Translations under genes and position numbers: made by a program
Assembly: GCA_035485275.1 (NCBI GenBank)
Contig: DATHOE010000025.1
Span: 1 to 46,692 of the forward strand
DNA length: 46,692 bases
Source: DAIDJD01 sp035485275
GTDB taxonomy: Bacteria; Oederibacteriota; JAJYGY01; DAIDJD01
Direction: 5' to 3'
Part shown: piece by piece, positions 38,437 through 46,692 of the stretch
Numbering within the stretch: the stretch's first letter is position 1
How the letters are laid out: each line of letters opens with the position of its first letter
Notes under the pieces: generated by a model
The model's database searches: none
The model's input: only the letters and a program-made list of their open reading frames with translations
What the model was told of the DNA's origin: nothing

Positions 38437-38904
38437 ATGTTGCCGATTCGCGGCACCATTGAACAAAGGAAATACGAGCGCATCGTGTCACAGCTACAAA
38501 TCAAATTTTACGTCATTGACGGCGCCTACGCCCAGCAGCTGCGCACCGAGGCCGCCTACAAGGACACCCATCTCGACAAGCTGTCGGCGTCCCTGCGCCC
38601 GAGCACCGCCTTGACGGGTGTGACCGAGAACATCAGCCAGGGCGGGCTGTCGCTGGTGAGCGACCAGCCCCTGGCCATCGGGACGATGGTGATCTGCGAC
38701 ATCACCGTGCCCAGCCTGCCGCGCCCCCTGCGCGCCCTGGCCGAAGTGGCCCATTCCGACAGCAAGGACGGGCGCATCGTCGACAGGACGGTGAGCATCT
38801 ACAAGAGCGGGCTCAAGATCATCGCCATCAACAAGGACGATCTGACCCGCATCGAAAATTACATCATCGACGAAAAAATCAGGCAGCGTCAGGGCGGGAA
38901 ATAG
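38437..38904 (+). CDS. PilZ-domain protein
   Basis: 155 residues. PilZ domains bind cyclic di-GMP through an RxxxR segment and a (D/N)xSxxG motif. The start RGTIEQRKYERIVSQLQIKFYV gives an Arg-rich segment (R11/R15-type), and ENISQGGLSLVSDQPLAIGTMVICDITVPSLPRPLRALAEV holds NISQGG, with the beta-barrel hydrophobic pattern. The insertion between these (about 35 residues) and the weak RxxxR make binding uncertain. The ATG at 38437 follows GGGGGAACG. It lies between the TPR gene and gyrB; its role (motility, surface glycan) cannot be read from the neighbours. Confidence 0.78.
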   Translation: MLPIRGTIEQRKYERIVSQLQIKFYVIDGAYAQQLRTEAAYKDTHLDKLSASLRPSTALTGVTENISQGGLSLVSDQPLAIGTMVICDITVPSLPRPLRALAEVAHSDSKDGRIVDRTVSIYKSGLKIIAINKDDLTRIENYIIDEKIRQRQGGK

Positions 38905-38982
38905 CCCCTTGATGCGCGCAGCGCTTCCCCGCCACAGCGGGGGGGCTTCTCTTTGCCCATAGGTCTCCGTCCATGGCCCTAC

Positions 38983-41487
38983 ATGTCTAAAGAAGAAGCG
39001 AAAAAGAAGGTCTCCGGCGAATACTCCGCCGACAACATCACGGTCCTGGAGGGGCTTGAGGCCGTCCGCAAGCGCCCCGGCATGTACATCGGGCCCACGA
39101 ACGAGTACGGCCTGCACCACATGATCTGGGAGGTGGTGGACAACTCCGTCGACGAGGCCATGGGCGGCTTCTGCGACCGCATCGAGGTCACCCTGCACGC
39201 CGACGGGTCCTGCTCGGTGTCGGACAACGGCCGCGGCATCCCGGTGGCCGAACAGTCCAAGCTGAAGAAGAGCGCGCTGGAAGTCGTGATGACCGTGCTC
39301 CACGCCGGCGGCAAGTTCGACAAGGACAGCTACCAGGTCTCCGGCGGCCTCCACGGCGTGGGCGTGAGCGTGGTGAACGCGCTGAGCGAATGGCTCGAGG
39401 TGGAGGTCCGCCGCGAAGGCAAGGTCTACTTCCAGAAATACGAGCGCGGCGTGGCCGTGGCCCCGGTCAAGACCATCGGCGAGGCCAAGAAAAACGGCAC
39501 CAAGGTCACCTTCAAGCCAGACAAGACCATCTTCACGACCACGGAGTTCAACCACGACACGGTGGTGACCCGCCTGCGCGAGATCAGCTTCCTGAACAAG
39601 GGCCTGGTGGTGCGCTTCCGCGACGAGCGCGGCAAGGAAGCCAAGGAGCACGAGTTCCACTTCGAGGGCGGCATCTCGGCCTTCGTGAAGTTCCTCAACA
39701 AGAGCAAGGAAGCCCTGCATCCGACGCCCATCGCCTTCGAAAAGCAGAAGGACGGGGTCAGCGTCGAGATCGCCATGCAGTACAACGACGGCTACGCCGA
39801 GAACATCTTCTGCTTCGTCAACAACATCAACACCCGCGACGGCGGCTCGCACCTGGTGGGCTTCAAGAGCGCCCTGACGCGCGCGGCCAACAAGTTCGCC
39901 AAGGAAGCCGGCCTGCTGAAGAAGGCGGACAGCTCCCTCGAAAGCGACGACGTCCGCGAGGGCCTGATCGCCGTCATCAGCTGCAAGGTTCCGGAGCCGC
40001 AGTTCGACAGCCAGACCAAGGGCAAGCTGGTGAACCCCGAGGTGAAGGACATCGTCCAGGGCGTCACCTACGACTTTCTCTCGGCGTTTTTCGAGCAGAA
40101 CACGGCCCTGGCCAAGCGCCTGATGTCGAAAGCCGTCAACGCGCTGGAGGCGCGCGAGGCCGCCCGCAAGGCCCGCGAACTCACGCGCCGCAAGGGCGTC
40201 CTGGACGGCATGAGCCTGCCGGGTAAGCTGGCCGACTGCAGCGAGCGCGACGCCTCGCTGTGCGAGGTCTACCTGGTGGAGGGCGACTCCGCCGGCGGCT
40301 CGGCCAAGCAGGGCCGCAACCGGAAGTTCCAGGCCATCCTGCCCCTGCGCGGCAAGATCCTGAACGTGGAGAAGGCCCGCCTGGACAAGCTCTTCGGCAA
40401 CGAGGAAATCAGGGCCATGATCACGGCCATGGGCTGCGGCATCGGCGGCGAATTCGACATCGAGAAGGCCCGCTACCACAAGATCATCATCATGACCGAC
40501 GCCGATGTGGACGGCAGCCACATCAGGACCCTTCTGCTCACCTTCTTCTACCGGCACATGCCCATGTTGCTGGAGAAGGGCTACCTCTACATCGCCCAGC
40601 CGCCGCTGTTCAGGGTGAAACGGGGCAAGTCGGAGTTCTACGTCAAGGACGAGAAGCAGATGGACGCGATGCTCATCGAGGAGGGCACGGACGGGGCCAA
40701 GCTGGTGCGCCTGAAGAACGGCAAAGTCGACAGCACCTTCGACAGCGCCCGCTTCCGGGACCTGATCAAGGACCTGGCGGACCTGGACCGCATCCTGCCC
40801 CGCCTGCGCCGCCTCCTGGACCTGGACGGCCTGCTGGCCGCGAAGACGAAACCCACCCACATCGTCATCGGGCCCCTGGGGCGCGTGCTGTGCGCGACCG
40901 AACGCGAGGCCGAGCTCGAGGCCGAGCGCCAGCGCAAGGCCGGGGCGGCCGGCAAGAAAAAGGAGGACGACCAGGACATCTACCTGGGCGAATTCCTCAA
41001 GCCCGCCGAGGACGGACGCACGACCGTGACGGTGGAGATCATGGCCCTGAGCGACCTGGGCGAGCTGCGTGAGATGGAGCAGCTGATCGTGCGCCTGACC
41101 AAGAAGGGCCTGCCCCTGGACGAGATCCTCAGCGAGGAGCACGAGGCCGACGCCGAGGAGGACCCCAAGAAGCGCAAGGCCCTGTTCCAGATCCTCACGG
41201 ACAAGAAGTCCATCGACTGCTACCACGTCCGCGACGTTGTCGAAAAAGTGAAGGAACTGGGCAAGGCGGGCAGCAGCATGCAGCGCTACAAAGGCCTGGG
41301 CGAGATGAACCCGGAACAGCTTTGGGAAACCACCATGGACCCGACCCGCCGGACCCTCCTGCAGGTGAAGCTCGAGGACGCGGTGGAAACGGACCGGATC
41401 TTCACGGTCCTCATGGGCGACGCCGTCGAGCCGCGCCGCATCTTCATCCAGACGCACGCCCAGGAAGTCTCGAATCTTGACGTCTAG
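38983..41487 (+). CDS. gyrB: DNA gyrase subunit B
   Basis: 834 residues. The ATPase subunit of gyrase. Seen: ITVLEGLEAVRKRPGMYIG, EVVDNSVDEA with the Mg-ligand Asn54, DNGRGIPV (81-88), GGLHGVGVSVVNALS, QTKGKLVNPEV, the TOPRIM EGDSAGGSAKQGRNR (Glu433), the DxDxD set (Asp506, 508, 510 in MTDADVDGSHIRTLLLTFFYRHM), and the C-terminal YKGLGEMNPEQLWETTMDP. A charged insertion around residues 620-680 (EREAELEAERQRKAG, KKKEDDQD) extends the TOPRIM region. The ATG at 38983 is chosen over in-frame upstream codons. gyrA, dnaA and dnaN are not adjacent; serS follows by 14 bases. Confidence 0.96.
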   Translation: MSKEEAKKKVSGEYSADNITVLEGLEAVRKRPGMYIGPTNEYGLHHMIWEVVDNSVDEAMGGFCDRIEVTLHADGSCSVSDNGRGIPVAEQSKLKKSALEVVMTVLHAGGKFDKDSYQVSGGLHGVGVSVVNALSEWLEVEVRREGKVYFQKYERGVAVAPVKTIGEAKKNGTKVTFKPDKTIFTTTEFNHDTVVTRLREISFLNKGLVVRFRDERGKEAKEHEFHFEGGISAFVKFLNKSKEALHPTPIAFEKQKDGVSVEIAMQYNDGYAENIFCFVNNINTRDGGSHLVGFKSALTRAANKFAKEAGLLKKADSSLESDDVREGLIAVISCKVPEPQFDSQTKGKLVNPEVKDIVQGVTYDFLSAFFEQNTALAKRLMSKAVNALEAREAARKARELTRRKGVLDGMSLPGKLADCSERDASLCEVYLVEGDSAGGSAKQGRNRKFQAILPLRGKILNVEKARLDKLFGNEEIRAMITAMGCGIGGEFDIEKARYHKIIIMTDADVDGSHIRTLLLTFFYRHMPMLLEKGYLYIAQPPLFRVKRGKSEFYVKDEKQMDAMLIEEGTDGAKLVRLKNGKVDSTFDSARFRDLIKDLADLDRILPRLRRLLDLDGLLAAKTKPTHIVIGPLGRVLCATEREAELEAERQRKAGAAGKKKEDDQDIYLGEFLKPAEDGRTTVTVEIMALSDLGELREMEQLIVRLTKKGLPLDEILSEEHEADAEEDPKKRKALFQILTDKKSIDCYHVRDVVEKVKELGKAGSSMQRYKGLGEMNPEQLWETTMDPTRRTLLQVKLEDAVETDRIFTVLMGDAVEPRRIFIQTHAQEVSNLDV

Positions 41488-41501
41488 GAGCGCACCGCAT
41501 C

Positions 41502-42776
41502 ATGCTTGACCTCAAAACCGTCCGGGAAAACCTTCCGGCAGTCGCCGCGGCGCTCAAAAAAAGGGGCTTTGACTTCGATGTGGAGGCCTTCGAGCGCGTG
41601 GACGCGGGGCGCCGCGCGGCCATCACCGAGGCGGAGCAGCTCAAGGCCGCCAAGAACGGCCTGTCGAAGAAGATCGGCGACCTGAAAAAGGCGGGCGAGG
41701 ACGCGGGCGAGCTCATGGACCGCGTGCGCCTCATGGGCGAGCAGGTCTCCGCGGCCGAGGCGCGCGCCGCGGAGCTCGACGAGAAGCTCTACGACGGCCT
41801 CAAGCGCACCCCCAACCTGCCGCACGAAAGCGTGCCGGAGGGCCTGGGCGCCGAGCAGAACGTGGAGGTCAAGGCCTGGGGCAGGCCGCCCGTCTTCGAC
41901 TTCAGCCCCAAGCCGCACTGGGAGCTGGGAGAGGCCCTCGGCATTTTGGACTGGGTGCGGGCCACCAAGATCTCCGGCGCGCGCTTCACGGTCTACCGCG
42001 GCATGGGCGCCCGCCTGGAGCGGGCCCTGATCCAGTTCATGCTCGACACCCAGACCCAGCGCAACGGCTACACCGAGTTCTGGACGCCCCTGCTGGTCAA
42101 CGCGGAGACCATGTTCGGCACCGGGCAGCTCCCGAAATTCGAGGAGGACCTGTTCCGGCTGCGCGGGGACAGCCCCTACTACCTGATCCCCACGGCCGAA
42201 GTGCCCCTGACCAACCTGCACCGCGACGAGGTCCTGGACGAGGCGGTCCTGCCCCTGAAGTACACGGCCTACACCCCCTGCTTCAGGGCCGAGGCCGGCA
42301 GCTACGGCAAGGACACCAAGGGCATGGTGCGCCAGCACCAGTTCAACAAGGTGGAGCTGGTCAAGTTCGCCCTGCCGGAGACGAGCTTCGCGGAACACGA
42401 GGCCCTGACCCTGGACGCGGAGTCCATCCTCGAGGCCCTGGAGCTGCCCTACCGCCGCATGCTGCTGTGCGCCGGGGACATGGGCTTCGGCGCCGCCAAA
42501 TGCTACGACCTCGAGGTCTTTTCCGCTGGCCAGGAAAAGCGCTGGTGGGAATGCAGCAGCTGCAGCAATTTCACCGACTTCCAATCGCGCCGGGCCAACA
42601 TCAAGGTCAAGCGCCGCGACGGGAAAAAGGAGCTCCTGCACACGCTCAACGGCTCCGGGCTGGCCACCAGCCGCGTGCTTCCGGCCATCCTGGAGAACAA
42701 CCAGCTCGCCGACGGCAGCATCGTGGTTCCCAAAGTCCTGCGGCCCTACCTGGGCGGCATCGAAAAGATAGGCTGA
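41502..42776 (+). CDS. serS: Seryl-tRNA synthetase
   Basis: 424 residues, standard length. Charges tRNA-Ser (two of its substrates, GGA and CGA, are in this window). The N-terminal coiled-coil arm (residues about 30-100: AITEAEQLKAAKNGLSKKIGDLKKAGEDAGELMDRVRLMGEQVSAAEARAAELDEKL is the region) contacts the long variable arm of tRNA-Ser. Class II core: TPLLVNAETMFGTGQLPKFEEDLF, LIPTAEVPLTNLH, CFRAEAGSYGKDTKGMVRQHQFNKVE and motif 3 LNGSGLATSRVLPAILENNQ. Together with gyrB and aspS it forms a co-directional block. Confidence 0.97.
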   Translation: MLDLKTVRENLPAVAAALKKRGFDFDVEAFERVDAGRRAAITEAEQLKAAKNGLSKKIGDLKKAGEDAGELMDRVRLMGEQVSAAEARAAELDEKLYDGLKRTPNLPHESVPEGLGAEQNVEVKAWGRPPVFDFSPKPHWELGEALGILDWVRATKISGARFTVYRGMGARLERALIQFMLDTQTQRNGYTEFWTPLLVNAETMFGTGQLPKFEEDLFRLRGDSPYYLIPTAEVPLTNLHRDEVLDEAVLPLKYTAYTPCFRAEAGSYGKDTKGMVRQHQFNKVELVKFALPETSFAEHEALTLDAESILEALELPYRRMLLCAGDMGFGAAKCYDLEVFSAGQEKRWWECSSCSNFTDFQSRRANIKVKRRDGKKELLHTLNGSGLATSRVLPAILENNQLADGSIVVPKVLRPYLGGIEKIG

Positions 42777-42825
42777 TACGCAAGGCGCGGCGATCGCCTG
42801 CCCAGCCGCTTCATTTGAGGAAACT

Positions 42826-44616
42826 TTGCATCCCTACCGCACCCATACCTGCGGGGAGCTCCGTAAGGCCCATCTGGGGGCCCAAGTCCGGCTGTCCGGC
42901 TGGGTCCACCGCAAGCGCGACCACGGCCACCTGCTCTTCATCGACCTGCGCGACCACTACGGCGTGACCCAGGTGGTGATCGGGCCGGACCAGCCCTTCT
43001 TTGAGCAGGCCACCCACCTCAAGCCCGAAAGCGTCGTCACCGTCACCGGCCTGGTGGTCGCCCGCGCGGCCGAAACCGTGAACACCAAGCTGGCCACCGG
43101 CGAGCTGGAGCTCCACGCGGCCAGCTTCAGCCTGGAATCGGCCGCGGAGACCCTGCCCTTCCAGGTGGCGGACCCCAACCCGGTCGACGAGAGCATCCGC
43201 CTGTCCTACCGCTTCCTCGACCTGCGGCGGGACCAGCTCCACGCCAACGTGCTCCTGCGCGCCAAGGTCATCAGCAGCATGCGCCGGCGCATGACGGATC
43301 TCGGCTTCACCGAGTTCCAGACGCCCATCCTCACGGCCTCCTCGCCCGAGGGAGCGCGCGACTTCATCGTGCCCTCGCGCCTGCACCCCGGAAAATTCTA
43401 CGCCCTTCCGCAGGCCCCCCAGCAGTTCAAGCAGCTGCTCATGGTGTCCGGCTTCGACCGCTACTTCCAGATCGCGCCCTGCTTCCGGGACGAGGACGCC
43501 CGGGCGGACCGCTCGCCGGGGGAGTTCTACCAGCTCGACATCGAGATGAGCTTCGTGACGCAGGAGGACATCTTCGCGGCGCTGGAAGGCCTGCTCATCC
43601 CCCTGTTCAAGGAATTCAGCTCCTTCCGTATCGCCGACGCGCCCTTCGTGCGCATCCCCTACCGCGAGTCCATGCTCAAGTACGGAACGGACAAGCCGGA
43701 CCTGCGCAACCCGCTCGAGTACCGCGACACCACGGCCTTCGTGGGCGCCATGGGCCTGGCGCCCTTCCAGGAAGCCGTCAAGGACGGCGGCATCGGACGC
43801 CTGCTGGTGGTGCCCGGGGCCGCGGACAAGAGCCGCAAGTTTTTCCAGGAGCTTGAGGATTTCATGAAGCGCCAGGGCGCGCCGGGCCTGGGCTATGTGA
43901 CCTTCAAAGGCGGGGAGGCCAAGGGCCCCCTGCTCAAGTTCATGAGCCCGGAGCAGCAGGCGGAGCTGAAGGCCATGCCCGGCCTGGACCCGGACGATTC
44001 CGTGGCCTTTTTCCTGGTGGGCGGCAGGTCCGAGGTCGAGCCCTGGGCCCACGCCCTGCGCACGCGCATCGGGACGGACCTGCACCTGGTCCAGCCCGGC
44101 GAATTCAAGTTCTGCTGGATCGTGGACTTCCCCATGTACGAGCACAATCCGGACACGGGCGCGGTCGAGTTCAGCCACAACCCCTTTTCCATGCCGCAGG
44201 GCGGCATGGAGGCCCTGGAGACCAAGGACCCCCTGGATATCCTGGCCTACCAGTATGACATCGTGTGCAACGGCATTGAACTGAGCTCCGGGGCCATCCG
44301 CAACCACCGGCCGGACATCATGCTGAGGGCCTTCGCCCTTGCGGGATATGGGCCGGAAGTGGTGGAGAAGAAGTTCGGCGGCATGCTCAACGCCTTCCGC
44401 TTCGGCGCGCCTCCCCACGGCGGCATCGCCCCGGGCGTGGACCGCATCGTGATGCTGCTGGCGGACCAGCCCAACATCCGCGAAGTCATCGCCTTCCCCA
44501 TGAACGCCGCCGCCGAGGACCTGCTCATGGGCGCGCCCGGCGAGGTGACCCCGAAGCAGCTTGAGGACGTGCACATCCGGATCCAGGCGCCCAAGGCGGT
44601 TGAAAAGAAAGGCTGA
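42826..44616 (+). CDS. aspS: Aspartyl-tRNA synthetase (bacterial type)
   Basis: 596 residues, the bacterial length (about 590) including the GAD insertion domain. The N-terminal OB fold (VRLSGWVHRKRDHGHLLFIDLRDHYGVTQVV) binds the anticodon. Class IIb core: FTEFQTPILTASSPEGARDFIVPSR, PQAPQQFKQLLMVSGFDRYFQIAPCFRDEDARADRSPGEFYQLDIEMSFV, and motif 3 FGAPPHGGIAPGVDRIVMLLA. I cannot tell whether it also charges tRNA-Asn; gatCAB are not in view. The start is TTG 42826 with GAGGAAAC before it. Ten bases separate its stop from glpK. Confidence 0.96.
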   Translation: MHPYRTHTCGELRKAHLGAQVRLSGWVHRKRDHGHLLFIDLRDHYGVTQVVIGPDQPFFEQATHLKPESVVTVTGLVVARAAETVNTKLATGELELHAASFSLESAAETLPFQVADPNPVDESIRLSYRFLDLRRDQLHANVLLRAKVISSMRRRMTDLGFTEFQTPILTASSPEGARDFIVPSRLHPGKFYALPQAPQQFKQLLMVSGFDRYFQIAPCFRDEDARADRSPGEFYQLDIEMSFVTQEDIFAALEGLLIPLFKEFSSFRIADAPFVRIPYRESMLKYGTDKPDLRNPLEYRDTTAFVGAMGLAPFQEAVKDGGIGRLLVVPGAADKSRKFFQELEDFMKRQGAPGLGYVTFKGGEAKGPLLKFMSPEQQAELKAMPGLDPDDSVAFFLVGGRSEVEPWAHALRTRIGTDLHLVQPGEFKFCWIVDFPMYEHNPDTGAVEFSHNPFSMPQGGMEALETKDPLDILAYQYDIVCNGIELSSGAIRNHRPDIMLRAFALAGYGPEVVEKKFGGMLNAFRFGAPPHGGIAPGVDRIVMLLADQPNIREVIAFPMNAAAEDLLMGAPGEVTPKQLEDVHIRIQAPKAVEKKG

Positions 44617-44626
44617 GCCCCGGCCC

Positions 44627-46129
44627 ATGTCCCGACCCAGTTTGCTCCTCGCGGTGGACCAGGGTACGACCGGCACGCGGACCTATGTGTTCGACCGCCG
44701 CGGCAAGGTCCTGGGCTCCGCATACCGTGAGCACGCCCAGCACTTCCCCAGGGCGGGCTGGGTGGAGCATGACGCGGCCGAGCTGTGGGACAACACGCAG
44801 GCCACGGGTGGCGCGGCCCTGCGCGCGGCCGGCATCGCCAAGTCCGCGGCCAAGCGGCACATAGCCGGCCTGGGCATCACCAACCAGCGCGAAACCGCGG
44901 TCCTGTGGGACCGGGCCAGCTCCAAGCCCGTGCACCGGGCCATCGTCTGGCAGTGCCGCCGCACCGCGGCGCGTTGCGAGCAGCTGCTTCGGCTCGGCTG
45001 GGGGCCCCGCATCCGGCGCAGCACCGGCCTGGAGGTGGACGCCTACTTCAGCGCCACCAAGATCGAATGGCTGTTGAAGCACGTGACCGATGCCCGGGCG
45101 GGCGCCCGGGCGGGCAAGCTGGCCTTTGGCACCGTGGACAGCTGGCTTTTGTGGAAGCTCAGCGGGGCCCAAGCCCACGCCACCGATTACACCAACGCCA
45201 GCCGCACCCTTTTGTATGACATAAGGCGGCGGCGCTGGGATCCGGAACTCCTCCGCCTCTTTTCCATCCCCGAAGCGCTGCTTCCGAAAGTGCAGGCCTC
45301 GGCTTCGCGCTTCGGCGCGACCGCGTCCTCCGCGTTCTGCGGGGAGGGCATCCCCATCACGGGGATCGCGGGCGACCAGCAGGCCGCGCTGTTCGGGCAG
45401 GGCTGCACCCGTCCCGGCGAGATGAAGAACACCTACGGCACCGGCTGTTTCCTGCTCCTGAACCTGGGCTCGCGTTGGCGGGCCTCGCGCCGGCGCCTCC
45501 TGACCACGCTGGCCTGCGGCGACGACGGGGGCCCGGTCTTCGCCCTCGAGGGAGCGGTCTTCATCGGCGGCGCCGCCGTGCAATGGGTGCGCGACCAGCT
45601 GGGGCTGATCCGGAGCGCGGACCAGAGCGAAGCCATTTGCCGTTCGCTGAAGGACAACGCCGGAGTCTATCTGGTGCCGGCCTTCGTGGGACTGGGAGCG
45701 CCCCATTGGGACAGCGGCGCGCGTGGGGTCCTGACGGGTCTGACGCGCGCCAGCACCGCGGCCCATGTGGTGCGGGCCGCGGTCGAGAGCATGGCCTTCC
45801 AGAGCGCGGACCTGGTGCGCGCCATGGAAGAGGACGCGGGCCAGAAGATAAAGCGCTTGCGGGTGGATGGCGGAGCGAGCCGCAACGACTGGCTCATGCA
45901 GTTCCAGGCCGACCTGTTGGGCGCGCAAGTGGAGCGTCCGGCCCAGGTCGAAACCACGGCCTTGGGCGCGGCCCTGCTGGCGGGCCTGGGCGCCGGACTG
46001 CTGAAACCGGATCAAGGCCGCGCATTCGCGGGCGCGGTGAAGCGCTTCCGGCCGAAGCTGTCGCTCAGGGCGCGGACGCGGGACTTGGACGGTTGGAGGA
46101 AGGCCCTTCGCCAGGCTCTGACCGTTTGA
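44627..46129 (+). CDS. glpK: Glycerol kinase
   Basis: 500 residues, standard length. Phosphorylates glycerol with ATP. Motifs: LLLAVDQGTTGTRTYVFD (phosphate-1 loop, from residue 7), AGWVEHDAAELWDNT, GITNQRETAVLWDR, CRRTAARC, SATKIEWLLKHV, GTVDSWLLWKLSG, DYTNASRTLLYDI, GIAGDQQAALFGQGCTRPGEMKNTYGTGCFLLLN (FGGY signature region), VDGGASRNDWLMQFQADLLG. The ATG at 44627 is chosen; the longer frame overlaps aspS. The product feeds GlpD (19.8 kb). Being directly behind aspS, it may be co-expressed with housekeeping genes and not be glycerol-induced. Confidence 0.96.
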   Translation: MSRPSLLLAVDQGTTGTRTYVFDRRGKVLGSAYREHAQHFPRAGWVEHDAAELWDNTQATGGAALRAAGIAKSAAKRHIAGLGITNQRETAVLWDRASSKPVHRAIVWQCRRTAARCEQLLRLGWGPRIRRSTGLEVDAYFSATKIEWLLKHVTDARAGARAGKLAFGTVDSWLLWKLSGAQAHATDYTNASRTLLYDIRRRRWDPELLRLFSIPEALLPKVQASASRFGATASSAFCGEGIPITGIAGDQQAALFGQGCTRPGEMKNTYGTGCFLLLNLGSRWRASRRRLLTTLACGDDGGPVFALEGAVFIGGAAVQWVRDQLGLIRSADQSEAICRSLKDNAGVYLVPAFVGLGAPHWDSGARGVLTGLTRASTAAHVVRAAVESMAFQSADLVRAMEEDAGQKIKRLRVDGGASRNDWLMQFQADLLGAQVERPAQVETTALGAALLAGLGAGLLKPDQGRAFAGAVKRFRPKLSLRARTRDLDGWRKALRQALTV

Positions 46130-46169
46130 GGCGGGCGCGTTCGGAACGCTGATGCTTCGGTTTTTAAAG

Positions 46170-46209
46170 TTTGATCGGGGCTGTCTGATTTTTTTGGATC
46201 AAATTTTTT
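46170..46209 (+). terminator. Possible weak terminator after glpK
   Basis: TTTGATC (46170-46176) pairs with GATCAAA (46197-46203), loop of 20 bases, followed by T46204-46209. The stem is short and the loop long, so this is only a candidate. Confidence 0.3.
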
Positions 46210-46226
46210 GAAGCGATGACCGATAA

Positions 46227-46255
46227 AAATATACAAATTTACTATTTGTATATTT
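46227..46255. repeat. Perfect 12-bp inverted repeat
   Basis: AAATATACAAAT (46227-46238) and ATTTGTATATTT (46244-46255) around the five bases TTACT. All 12 positions pair. Its position between glpK and the OmpA-like gene and its dyad form suit an operator for a dimeric regulator; no T-run follows, so it is not a good terminator. Confidence 0.7.
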
Positions 46256-46449
46256 AGGGAGCATCTGGATTTTTGTTCTGACAAATGAAACATAAAGATG
46301 CACTTTTACACCATAAAATGTTGATAACATTGGAGTGATTGTTGTTTTTTGCTTAATAAATAATGCTAAAAAAATTTAAAGGGTAGATGTAATCATTGGT
46401 TTCTGTGAATCTTGCGTTCGGAAATGGTTTCAAAAAAGGAATCGAGACA

Positions 46450-46692
46450 GTGCGAAATTTCCTTTTAATTTTATTGGCTTTGCTCGTCCCACTGCGGTTT
46501 TGCGGTGCCCTGTCGGCTGCCGAAAATGCGGGCGCGGTGAGCGTCACCGCCGCGCCTGTTTTCAAGTACGACCTGGCCGCGAGCGGCTATTTTGGGCCTG
46601 AAAGCAGCACGCTCACCGCCCAGGGCGAGGCTTCCTTGTCCAAGCTCATGGACTGGGTGAAGCAGCGTCCCACGAAGATTTTGCTCTTCGGC
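46450..46692 (+). CDS. OmpA-like envelope protein, N-terminal part (cut by window end)
   Basis: 81 residues are visible from GTG 46450, which has AAGGA nine bases upstream. A signal peptide (MRNFLLILLALLVPLRFCGALSA) is followed by a short linker and then YFGPESSTLTAQGEASLSKLMDWVKQRPTKILLFG. This matches the first strand and helix of an OmpA C-terminal-like peptidoglycan-binding domain (SSTLTAQGEASLSKL corresponds to the usual S.L...G...L..LA motif). The rest lies beyond the window. The gene has its own A+T-rich upstream region, so it is probably separately controlled. Confidence 0.65.
   Translation, partial: MRNFLLILLALLVPLRFCGALSAAENAGAVSVTAAPVFKYDLAASGYFGPESSTLTAQGEASLSKLMDWVKQRPTKILLFG

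Larger units (their letters stand above)
46130..46449. other. A+T-rich gene-free region
   Basis: 320 bases without a gene, sharply richer in A+T than the rest (14 G/C in 46201-46260). It holds a weak terminator-like hairpin after glpK, a perfect 12-bp inverted repeat (46227-46255) and, near its end, AAGGA as Shine-Dalgarno of the OmpA-like gene. No ORF of note or RNA gene is visible. A promoter is likely, but many A+T hexamers make it impossible to choose one by eye. Confidence 0.6.

Noticed and set aside
38927..38942. Small G+C hairpin (CCCCGC/GCGGGG) before gyrB
   Set aside because: Only six base pairs and no T-run, so I do not call it a terminator.
46227..46255. The A+T dyad as a terminator
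   Set aside because: The stem is almost all A/T and no T-run follows, so it would be a poor terminator; an operator is a better guess.

Overview
This is a G+C-rich (mostly about 65-70 %), densely coded piece of a bacterial chromosome. It looks like a diderm (Gram-negative-type) organism: there are two probable beta-barrel proteins, a lipoprotein with a lipobox, an OmpA-like fragment, a Wzy/WaaL-type O-antigen polymerase/ligase and HtpX. I cannot fix the phylum from the sequence; high-G+C Elusimicrobiota or a deltaproteobacteria-like lineage would fit, but this is a weak guess. I see no phage, IS element, CRISPR array or toxin system.

Layout. 1-4.3 kb (+): end of an APC permease, a KinB/NtrB-like kinase with a sigma54-type response regulator, trmL and a VF530-family protein. 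4.4-6.0 kb (-): a DUF2461 protein and a secreted protein with a long proline-rich tandem repeat. 6.18 kb: tRNA-Ser(GGA). 6.3-15.2 kb (-): a small membrane protein, then a tight eight-gene block transcribed leftward, mnmG-rsmG-recF-rsgA-yjbQ-queG-MBL nuclease-Gfo/Idh oxidoreductase. 15.35-19.8 kb (+): Rsm22-type methyltransferase, ABC-F ATPase, NCS2-like permease. 19.8-21.5 kb (-): glpD. 21.6-25.3 kb (+): DciA (DUF721), O-antigen ligase-TPR fusion, DUF420/CtaM, STAS-like protein. 25.5-26.4 kb (-): htpX. 26.6-29.8 kb (+): OmpR-type two-component pair, outer-membrane protein, small Cys-rich membrane protein. 29.88-30.99 kb: tRNA-Arg(ACG), small membrane protein, tadA, tRNA-Ser(CGA), tRNA-Ala(CGC). 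31.1-37.0 kb (+): Sel1-repeat protein, CsgG-like lipoprotein, a receiver protein with a degenerate kinase-like tail, metF, rluB-like, cca. 37.0-37.6 kb (-): an exported barrel-like protein. 37.8-46.1 kb (+): TPR protein, PilZ protein, gyrB, serS, aspS, glpK, then an A+T-rich gap and the start of an OmpA-like gene cut by the window edge.

The main discovery is a cluster of six perfect 16-bp parS sites (TGTTCCACGTGGAACA) in about 1 kb, 12229-13250, in and around rsmG. Three lie between rsmG and recF, two lie inside the rsmG coding frame, where each is read as the peptide VPRGT within an insertion of about 33 residues, and one contains the GTG start codon of rsmG. Shared flanking bases show that the cluster grew by local duplication. 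ParA and ParB genes are not next to it, which departs from the common rsmG-parA-parB order. recF, dciA and gyrB, often origin-linked, are also present but scattered over 30 kb, and genes point mostly away from about 15.3 kb. This suggests an origin-proximal region, although I see no DnaA-box cluster.

Functionally the window is rich in translation and RNA maturation genes (trmL, mnmG, rsmG, rsgA, queG, tadA, rluB-like, cca, Rsm22, ABC-F, serS, aspS and four tRNAs). tRNA-Arg(ACG) lies just upstream of tadA, the enzyme that makes inosine in that tRNA; it lacks an encoded CCA tail, and cca is 6 kb away. Glycerol use is split between glpD (19.8 kb) and glpK (44.6 kb).
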